A stretch of DNA of 11,244 nucleotides. Source: Cephalothrix spiralis. Lineage: Eukaryota; Nemertea; Palaeonemertea; Archinemertea; Cephalotrichidae. The stretch lies in assembly GCA_032353305.1 (NCBI GenBank), contig JAUCNG010201085.1, forward strand, positions 1,686 to 12,929, written 5' to 3'. Shown here one piece after another: positions 1 to 7,800 of this stretch (position 1 is its first letter; each line of letters starts with the position of its first letter). The notes beneath the pieces were generated by a model, which searched no databases, was not told where the DNA came from, and worked only from the letters and a program-made list of their open reading frames with translations. Both the position numbers and the translations under genes were made by a program.

Positions 1-217
1 AGAGAAAAATTATTCAGCAACAAATATAATTTTCTCAAAATAAACTCTGTCATTAACAGAGCGAGAGAAAAATTATTCAGCAACAAATCTTCTTCTTTTA
101 AATATTTTTCTCAAAATAAACTCTGTCATTAACAGAGCAAGAGAAAAATTATTCAGCAACAAATATAATTTTCTCAAAATAAACTCTGTCATTAACAGAG
201 CGAGAGAAAAATTATTA
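1..217. repeat. AT-rich tandem repeat, three units plus a partial fourth
   Basis: Three head-to-tail units run 1-63, 64-139 and 140-202, and a fourth breaks off at about 217. Units 1 and 3 appear identical (63 bp). Unit 2 is 76 bp because a pyrimidine-rich stretch replaces four bases in its middle. Each unit starts AGAGAAAAATTATTCAGC and ends near CTCTGTCATTAACAGAG, a 6-bp inverted repeat around a 5-nt loop. A second, weaker inverted pair (GAGAAAAATTA / TAATTTTCTC) lies in the first half of units 1 and 3. The window edge cuts the array, so its full length is unknown. It could be a minisatellite or the internal repeat of a transposon. Confidence 0.9.
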
Positions 218-789
218 TTTCCATGGTGCTGTTCAAAATATAAATACATGTATTTAGTAATGTCTGAATTTCTGAGTAATGATATTATACAAAGAGAAAA
301 TAATTTTACTTATCTGAAATTTGCTTTATGTTGGATCCTGTTTTCACGCTGATCGCGAAAAAATGAGGGTTTCTCCACCATCTGTTACGGGTGGATTATC
401 ATGTCTATCAAAAAAACTTTTATAAATATACTTTCGAATATTAGGATATAAATTACATATGATTTATTTTAAGACATCTGATGTTCGGTACGGTATTACG
501 TTCTGCTGGTATGCGCGATGTGAAAAGTTTTCGCATCGATACCAGACTCGATGTATAGCTGATGCTCCCCGATTCGAAATGCGAATTCTCGCAAGGGCTA
601 GCAAATTATATACTGGTATACTTGCCTTAATGCTGGTTTACAAGGAGATAATAATCAAGAATATTTGAAAAGCCCAGTCTAAATTTATGGAAAAGAGCAG
701 AACATCTCATAGGGCAACAATAAACATATTTTGACGCAGATGCGTTTGCATTCAAAACTGTCAAAAGTTTTTTATCTTTAAGGGTGTAA
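218..789. other. non-coding region, no gene supported
   Basis: I see no recognisable gene here. An open frame at 459-668 on the + strand encodes 69 residues that resemble nothing I know. The notable structures are the imperfect hairpin at 506-545 (listed separately) and a short inverted pair at about 376-397 (TCCACC / GGTGGA around a 10-nt loop). The stretch could be an intron of the oxygenase gene, since that gene's 5' exon was not found, or intergenic repeat debris. Confidence 0.5.
506..545. repeat. imperfect 40-nt hairpin
   Basis: The left arm CTGGTAT (506-512) pairs perfectly with ATACCAG (539-545). An inner arm CGATGTGAAAA (516-526) pairs with TTTTCGCATCG (528-538) with one mismatch that would be a G-U wobble in RNA. 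The left arm carries an extra GCG, giving a 3-nt bulge. The tip is almost closed, so a real RNA loop would open a few A-T pairs. It is shorter than typical animal microRNA precursors. A decayed palindromic transposon end is at least as likely. Confidence 0.5.
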
Positions 790-1113
790 TTAGCATGCAG
801 CTTGACTTATAGCGAGAGCAAGTTCCGTTTCGGCTTGACTTTTAGCGAGAGCAAGTATGTTTGCTAATCTTAACTTTTCGATTTCTAATTTAGAATTAAT
901 AGAAGTTTCTTTAGTATATTTATTTACAGACCAATCATCTTCAAACATATTTAATTTACTGAGTTCTCTAATTAAATATTTTTGAAGGCTTGCTTTATTA
1001 GCAATATTAACAACTGCTAATTTTTCCGCCCTGGAAACTTCTAGTAATTCTTCCATGTTATAAGTAAGTAGAATTGACAATTTATACATTTTGAGGAATT
1101 CAGATAAAAGCAA
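790..1113 (-). pseudogene. gag-like N-terminal fragment of an LTR retrotransposon
   Basis: This minus-strand open frame of 107 residues runs from an ATG at 1113 to a TAA at 790-792. The first half (about residues 17-55, including MEELLEVSRAEKL) looks like the short helical, SAP-like N-terminal domain of invertebrate Gypsy-type Gag proteins. The second half (about residues 70-105) is a charged helix rich in Leu, Glu and Ala with an 11-residue repeat, as in the coiled coils that follow that domain. No capsid, zinc knuckle, protease, reverse transcriptase or integrase follows before the frame stops, so the element is truncated. A leader and a primer binding site lie upstream on the same strand (1300-1317), which fits a Gag start. 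The Gag call rests on pattern and context, not on a search. An unrelated coiled-coil ORF is the alternative. Confidence 0.5.
800..857. repeat. 33-bp direct repeat inside the gag-like frame
   Basis: Two copies of a 25-bp sequence beginning GCTTGACTT and ending AGCGAGAGCAAGT occupy 800-824 and 833-857, offset by 33 bp, with two mismatches. Translated on the minus strand the offset is exactly 11 codons and gives the paired segments LALAKSQAE and LALAISQA. The offset of whole codons suggests the duplication arose while the frame was translated, or within a coiled coil that tolerates it. Confidence 0.75.
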
Positions 1114-1196
1114 AATTATTAGAAATTTAAATGAACTAGACAGGGTTAAATTTCAAGTAAATTGTTTGGTTTTACCGAATTTGAAGTAAAACTAAA

Positions 1197-1272
1197 AATT
1201 TCCATGGTAGGAAAGTTACAGACAGACAAGACATAATTTCCACGGTAGGAAAGTTAAAGACATCAAAGACAG
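1197..1272. repeat. 38-bp tandem duplication in the retroelement leader
   Basis: Two units starting AATTTCCATGGTAGGAAAGT (1197) and AATTTCCACGGTAGGAAAGT (1235) lie head to tail with a few substitutions. They sit between the gag-like ATG (1113) and the primer binding site (1300-1317), which is the 5' untranslated leader of the minus-strand element. Tandem repeats are common in such leaders. No function is visible. Confidence 0.8.
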
Positions 1273-1299
1273 ACACTAAATGGTACTAGCAGCGGTTCG

Positions 1300-1317
1300 A
1301 ACTAGGATGAGCCCCCA
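1300..1317 (-). promoter_or_regulatory. tRNA-Pro-type primer binding site of the minus-strand LTR element
   Basis: Read on the minus strand the 18 bases begin TGGGGGCTCATCC. Known proline-tRNA primer binding sites of retroelements begin TGGGGGCTCGTCC, so the first 13 bases differ at one position; the last five diverge more. The complement, read on the + strand, looks like a tRNA 3' end: a T-loop-like GGTTCGAAC at 1294-1302 followed by bases ending in CCCCCA. Immediately beyond it (1318 on the + strand) comes TGTTACG, which read on the minus strand is an LTR ending in CGTAACA. The TG...CA type of edge next to the site is what an LTR retrotransposon should show. Confidence 0.6.
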
Positions 1318-1451
1318 TGTTACGAATTGTGACATTAACTTAAGTTCGTTTGATCAGGTACTTAACAAAAAACATATTAAAAAAGTAAAGTATAATAAAG
1401 ATTAAGGTGAATTTCACAATTTCAGCTAGAATTAAATCTTAAAGAATTTAA
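1318..1451 (-). mobile_element. probable partial LTR (edge at 1318)
   Basis: The segment starts TGTTACG on the + strand directly beside the primer binding site, giving the canonical CA end of an LTR on the minus strand. The sequence that follows is AT-rich with no hallmark. I could not find a matching inverted end (CGTAACA on the + strand) before the GC-rich repeat at 1452, so the LTR is probably truncated or interrupted there. The right boundary given is only the start of the next repeat. No second LTR copy is visible in the window. Confidence 0.4.
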
Positions 1452-1640
1452 GGGGGGTCTGGCGGCTTGCCGCCGGACGGGGATTATTTTAGAATTTTTG
1501 GCTCTCAGAAGGTCCCTATCCACCACCCCCATCCCTGATTGATTTCTCAACAGATTTTGGGTGAATTAAAAATGTGAAATTTTTTATCATTGAGGGGGGA
1601 TGAAGCCCCCCCCCCGAACCCCCCGGCTCCGCGGTGCCTG
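1452..1640. repeat. GC-rich interspersed repeat with hairpin, next to the first splice acceptor
   Basis: This block contrasts sharply with the AT-rich surroundings. Near its left end GTCTGGCGGC / GCCGCCGGAC form a 10-bp near-perfect stem separated by only two bases (about 1457-1478). Near its right end a run of G (about 1594-1599) faces a run of nine or more C (1606-1614), followed by CCGAACCCCCCGGCTCC. The mirrored G-rich left end and C-rich right end suggest a short non-autonomous element, perhaps about 190 bp. I cannot name the family. It stops about 40 bp before exon 1682, so it lies in the upstream intron or 5' untranslated sequence of the oxygenase gene. Confidence 0.6.
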
Positions 1641-1681
1641 AAATGGCTGATACCAAATACAACAATGATATATTTTCTTAG

Positions 1682-1873
1682 ATTACAGATGTTAATGGGG
1701 ACGATGATAAGAGAATACTGACTCTTAAATGGAGTGATGGCACTGCAACCAGGCATCCTTATACCTTAATGAAAGATAATTGTCAGTGTTCAAAATGCTT
1801 TGTACAATCTGCAAGAGCAAGATTGACTATAATAAAAGATCTTGACATAAATTGTATGATTTCACATCTACAG
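1682..1873 (+). CDS. BBOX-like exon, residues 1-64: N-terminal zinc-binding half-domain
   Basis: The acceptor TATTTTCTTAG ends at 1681 and the frame is phase 0, reading ITDVNGDDDKRILTLKW at its start. The key motif is DNCQCSKC (residues 32-39), matching the three zinc cysteines of BBOX1, followed by SARAR. The block then runs to ISHLQ. The donor after CAG at 1873 is GTTCGT, weaker than the other donors in the gene. The exon holds no initiator ATG in frame before residue 30, and a TAG sits directly upstream in frame (1679-1681), so translation must enter from an earlier exon. Confidence 0.88.
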
Positions 1874-4800
1874 GTTCGTATACCGGTAAATAATTGTTTG
1901 ACCTATGGGTGCATCAAGTTTGTTTATTTCAGACTTTAAAAAAATCAGTCTCGGATATCGCGCCATTTTGGTTGAATTTGTGGTTGGATTAAATACGAGC
2001 TTTTTTTCAAGTATTTGCAGAATATCATCAAGAATTGAAAAATTTCAATGATTCTGTAATCAGAGTCAAATTTATTGTTTAAAAATGGGGCCAAACTACC
2101 CTAATGAATGCGCACCCCGACTGTCCGTCCTAAATATGTTTTGCGGATTTGAATTTAGCACGTCACGCCGATAGAGTTCGCAAAAAAACGCCGAAAAATA
2201 TGGCCGCGGGGACAATTTTGAGAAAAAACTGATATTGATCATCAAATACTTCTATCAATTTTCATTATGCTCATTATGAATATGACTACAGTATCCCCAA
2301 ACTAACATTTTAAGTTGCTGAAAGGTTTAAATTTTGATTTAAGTTTGTACTTTCCAGAAAATCCGGGACGAGTAGAGAGATGTACGTTTTTTCTTCTTCA
2401 TTTTCTGAAATAAAATTGAATCTATACATTCCTAGTTCTTTAGTCATATTCATTTCTTTAAGATTTTTAACGACAAAAAAATGCATGCATGCATTGCAAA
2501 AATACACTATATTTAATTTTTCTTATTTTCGTTGGGGCCCACTGAGCTCTTTCGTGGAAGACTATGAAATGAGTCAAATGTTTAATTTAGTAAATTAACG
2601 ATGAGTTGAATAATGTAAATGAATTTTTACTGTTTGTGACAGAGTATTATATATATAGCACTTACTTTAAACAATGAATTAAGCTTAGCATGCCTTAAAA
2701 GATGCAGAAGAGATTTTATATTCTATATTTTATGAATGAGTGCACGTGACACTGAACGTAACAGCACGCCATAAATGCGAACTAATCAGGATTTGTAATT
2801 TACTATAGTAGACATCTGATATTAGGTGTCCCTATACCCTTTGAAAGCCGTGTATCAACATCAATGTTGTCACCAGTGTCAAAATATTAAGTTTCACTAA
2901 TTCATGAAATATGATTCTCAAAAATATAATTTAGAGGAATTATATTCCCAGGGCTTAAAAAATGTTACATTTTTTACCAGAGTAGTTCAATATATGGCCA
3001 ATAGGTTAGTTTTTTGAAAAATATATCTCACTTTGATCATGGTACAAATTGTTTTAAATAATGTAAAAAATATTCCAAGTGGTAAATATGAATAATTTGG
3101 TTAAACTTGTGTATAATGTATGATCATACACCGACTTAAATACTTTTTTTCTGCTTTTTATCGTGATCTAGACCAATTTCATGAAAGGGTGAATGAAATT
3201 CCCCCATCTGTGTTTCTAGACAAATTATTAATCAGCTCTTGACAATTTACAGCAACCTCAAATACGGATATTAAGGAATTTAGGATCCTTTAGAGGATGT
3301 CCAAAAAAATGTTCCTATATGATCAGTATTGGTCAAAATTACTAAATAAGGTCTACTTATCTATAAAATGTTTAATTTAGAAAATTAACGATGAGTTGAA
3401 TAATATAAATAAATTTTGACTGTATGTGACAGAATATTAATATATAGCACTTACTTTAAACAATAAAATAGCTTAGCATGCCTTAAAAGATGCTGAAGAT
3501 ATTTTATTTTCTATGAATGACTGTATGTGACAGTACTTTTCTGGAAAGTACAAACTTAAAACATGTATTAACATTATGTTGTCTTTTTTCATCGTCTATA
3601 ATCTATAGCCGGTGATTTTTAGAGGAATCATCCAATCAAATCAATCTTGAAAATATACCGTGCAATGAATTATGCATGATGTATATGAGTTTTTACGGAT
3701 TTCTTCATATTATATAAGTTTCATTCATATTTATAAGCCAATTACGGTTAAAGAGATCAAACTTCGTGATCTACATGTAATGCACGAGATTTTTGAGTAT
3801 CTTTTGACAGAAGCAATCGATATCTATATAGTCGGCTCCATATACTATCTAGTAGCTGTTCTAAATCCCAGAAGTGCATTTAAGGGTATTGTTGCACCTT
3901 ATCCTGGTTTGTCTCATTGGCCTATAATACCTTGTTTTCTTTCAGAGACGCACATTAATGTAAAAATTGAATATAATATCGTCAAATAATCCATGTTAGA
4001 TCCGTACAGGCCACTACTGAATACCGGCATTTGTATATCAAATTGGCTATGGATAATTATGGACTTAGAACTCTCTCGCGTTTGGCCCCATCGATAAGGG
4101 CTTCCACTACGCTACTGATTTTAATATTATTGCGGGGACCCCATCACTATATTTTCCTAAGTGACCTAGGGGACCCAACTTATGCCACTGCTAATATTAT
4201 AATAATTATTATCCGACAATAATTTAGATGATTTTAATTAAACATGAAAATTGATTTCATATTTAACCTCTACGGACCTGAGCCCCAAAAATCAACGAAA
4301 ACTTAATGATATTTTTGGTATGATGTTTTTTTTGGACCATTAAAAAAAATTATAATTTTTTTCTTCTCTACAGACATTTTTTTTGTCCACTATACTTGAC
4401 ATCCGGTCTCCGTGGGAAGTTTTGGCCTTAATTGTATTTTTACTTAAAAGGTCATGTGACAGGAACTTGTCGCGTGAATTTAGACATTTTTTGCAAAGAG
4501 TAGCGTAAACGAATCGAGATCAAAATAAAATAGTTTCTACTTCAATACTCATCACTATAAACCGATTTTAAAGCCAAAAAACCATTTAGTGGACATTCAG
4601 TCTACGTGGCTTAAAATTATTATATCAATTTTAAAAGGTCACGTGACACGAACTCGTAACGCTTTTTAGTAAATTTTTCGCATGGAGAACCGAAAACATA
4701 TCAATATTGCAATAAAATCGTTTTTACTTCCATAATTCATCACTTTAAACCATTTATAAGCCAAAAACCAATTGTCCAGTATAGTAGACATCCGGTCCGT

Positions 4801-7800
4801 AGAGGATATGTCAAAACGGCGGATACAAAGCCTAATTGCCCAGTCAAATGAAAACAAACATGAAAAAGCTAGCAACTAGTCGGTTAATAACTATAAGAAC
4901 ATTTTACGAACATTTTACAAGTGAAAACTTTGAATGTTCCTATGGAACTAACTTCTTGTTATAATTAAAAATATAGATTGTTTTTTTAGAAGTTCATAGT
5001 TGGCAGAAAGTGCAAATTGTTGCGGCGATGTATACACATAGTTTAAGTACAATATTTCACGCAAAGGCAAGCTGAGGTGAACGTTTTATTCATTATTGCA
5101 GCTTAAAGACGATAAGACAAGTATTGATGTTACTTGGAACGATGGTCATAGTGGAACATTTGGAAAAGAATGGCTGATGAAACAAGGGTTTACTGAGGCA
5201 GCAAAAATAGAAAATGAAACCATTCTTCATTTAGCCAATGAAGAATTATGGGGGCATGAATACGAGGATAATCTTGTTAAAATAAAATACGATGATGTAA
5301 GTATGAAATACTTTTAGGATCATGATTTAAACTGATGTTTGATCGTATTCAAACTCATTTTAAACATCCAAAGCCATTGGTAATGCGTTTAACATTATCA
5401 TATTGAATGGGTCATATATTAAATGATTTATGTAGAGTCGATCGATATTGATTCTCTAAGCTAATACAATATGACATTTAAAGTCTATGAAAAGTCTCCA
5501 GTAGCTAGTCTGTTTTGCGCACTCGGTAACGGTGTTTGCTTATGTACAAACTATTACTGGATCGAACCGCACGTGGATTATTTTTCCATTTTTCATACCA
5601 TGGCTTAAATGGGGCCAAAAGCATGAGATATTTTGCATGGTGGTAGTTATGGGCTTGCAGACCTATGCGGATGACATTCAGATTTTAGGCCTGTTTATCA
5701 CATCATAAAAAACGAAAGGGGACGGTTTTGGCCCGAAATGCTACCCATCCCACCCTGCAAATATGTAGGCATACTTTATTTCCTAACCCTCCAGGGCCTC
5801 TATCAAAAAAATTAAATTGAATTGTCGTTCTATAAATATCAGAAGTACCATGTAGTTCTACATACTATTTTAGTTGAACTCCGATTTTAAATCACAAAAC
5901 GCATTCATATTCGCAACATGTAATCCGAGGTAAATCTATATTTTGTAATAATGATCAATAATGTAAATCAAAGTGGAGGGGAAAAAACATAGATTTGCAT
6001 GTTTGAATGACATATTATTCTACTTTCCAAAATATTTACTCACTGACATAATTTTTATTTTAAGGCCATAGACAACATCTTTGTTATTCATTGTAGGTAA
6101 TAAATGATGATGCAAAATTGCTGCAATTCCTTGAAACAATTGATAAATACGGATTAGCAATGGTAACTGGTGCTCCACAAAAAGAAGGAACATTAAAAGA
6201 ATTTGGAAAACGAATAGCATTTCTTAAGGAAACTCTATGGGGGTAAGTTTCTTCAAATCATTGCCAATTATTTGCATCACATATGATTTATAGGTATAAA
6301 GTACACTCCGCTTTTTTTAACGCCACTTATAATCACGATTCGGATATATCCATGTTTTTTCAAAACCATTTCCTTTGCTTTAGTAAAACACTCCGTCTAA
6401 TCAGTAACTTCGCTTATTTGCACGTTTCGCGAGGGCTTGCAAGTACCGTAATATTTTGGTGAATAATAGTATGTGTTAAATCGGGACACAAGTTGGAAAA
6501 GTTTTGATAACACCCGTAGAGAAACACAATTAGCATATTTGTAAAACAAAAAAGATGAATCTTTTATTCAAGGGGATGTTTTTTTCTCAAAGCTCTAAAG
6601 TGCATGCTATTCCTGAATAATATACAGGGTGTAAAAAAAATTCTGTTAAAATCTCAAAGGTCGTCCAAACTTTCTCGCGTTTGTTCTGTACGCACGTTTT
6701 CTAGATTAAATTGTGAATCCTATGATATATATATTTGCACTTCCGTCACATCATATTGGTATTGAACATCAAGTCAATTGCAAAAGCGATTTAAAATTTC
6801 AATTTTACATTTTTTATCTTAGAGTTCTAAGTTCATGAAATTGACCGTTGCGCAAATTCGCTAGAAATGAGAATTCACGTTTTGGTGGCACTTTATATGG
6901 TGGCACTTTAAAATGAAATAGCGCCGTTTTGGGATTTTGGGGGAAATTTTCAGATGAATCAAATGATAAGAGTATGCTTAGACTGTTTAACTATAATACG
7001 CCAAAAAATGCATACTTAGTGTGATTTTTTCATCAGTTGTGTACGTTACGTTGCGTATATACCTGGTACGTAATTAGCAATTTATTTACGCCTTTTTGGT
7101 ATACGAACCGTTTACTGACAGTCAAAACAGCTACGAAATATGAAATGTATTATATTACTATGCTCAGCAGTTATCCTGGTGGATATCTAGAGGGTATTTC
7201 AAACTTTCATTGAAATTGAGGAGGAATACCAGCACCAAATGCGGAAGTTCAGTGATTGACCACATTAATTAATTTGGTTTATACATGTATAGCACACAGA
7301 GGTTTTGTTTGATATACTTTCAACAAATTGATGTTGATTCCTTTTCTGATGTCCTATTGAAAATGTTGGTCTAAAAAATCGATTAAAATAGCGCATGCTC
7401 CAGTATGTCGCGCTCGTGGAATTGACTTGGGACCCCTGAGCTTGTGCCCTTAGGAATTAGTCTAAAGCTACTTTATACTCCCCAGCGGTACGCCACTGAA
7501 TTATGAATATTTTAATGATTTCAAAAAATAGCATGGTTTTCTCGAACTAAACATATTTGTTGCAGATCATTTTTAGCGACCAATGGACTATCCCGGTAAA
7601 ACGTTAAATTTTATGAAGTTCGACGAAGATTCGGAGAACAGTAAATGTTTTAGCACAATAATCCGTGTTGCGATAATGATGCTAAAAATCCACAATACGT
7701 CCAATTTAGAATTAAGAAAAACAGTTGTGCATGCGAAAATCACTTAAAAAATAACACATTCTGATTAATCATGACTGTGTTGTGCGCCAAAACCGAACGT

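Larger units (their letters stand above)
2338..3560. mobile_element. candidate non-autonomous element bounded by a perfect 24-bp inverted repeat
   Basis: The 24 bases at 2338-2361 (containing AAGTTTGTACTTTCCAG) recur as an exact reverse complement at 3537-3560 (containing CTGGAAAGTACAAACTT). Outside both copies the similarity stops at once. Two direct copies of a roughly 170-bp block lie inside. No transposase-like frame is visible and I found no convincing target-site duplication. It may be a MITE-like element, or two halves of nested insertions. The inverted match is too long to be chance, but the element reading is inference. Confidence 0.5.
1874..5101 (+). other. intron, 3228 bp, repeat-rich
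   Basis: The intron runs from GTTCGT to ...CATTATTGCAG, with phase 0 on both sides. 1874-2337 shows no gene and no clear repeat. 2338-3560 is bounded by a perfect 24-bp inverted repeat and contains a pair of direct repeats. 3561-4266 has only short open frames without recognisable content (for example 3672-3989). 4267-4805 is a second element with inverted ends and internal tandem units. 4806-5101 is AT-rich with nothing notable until the branch and pyrimidine region before 5101. This is the largest intron of the gene and most of its length appears to be transposon-derived. Confidence 0.85.

Noticed and set aside
1-217. CRISPR-like array
   Set aside because: The whole unit repeats without unique spacers, and the locus is in an animal genome.
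459-668. Open frame of 69 residues on the + strand
   Set aside because: No recognisable domain or composition, and it overlaps the hairpin at 506-545. It is more likely chance in non-coding DNA.
1280-1317. tRNA gene or SINE promoter (GGTTCGAAC box)
   Set aside because: The T-arm stem does not pair and no 5' half is present. The segment is better explained as a primer binding site read on the minus strand.
2310-2598. Overlapping short open frames on both strands
   Set aside because: They span the edge of the inverted-repeat element and one arm of it, so they are explained by the repeat and not by a gene.
3672-3989. Open frame of 105 residues on the + strand in the first large intron
   Set aside because: It lies inside an intron of the oxygenase gene, the translation matches nothing I recognise and has no clear domain pattern. 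A chance frame or decayed repeat is more likely.
4031-4222. Open frame of 63 residues on the + strand
   Set aside because: Intronic, low-complexity Ile-rich end, no family resemblance.
6621-6632. Possible mariner-type terminus (TATACAGGGTGT)
   Set aside because: No matching inverted end was found in the window; the short motif alone is insufficient.
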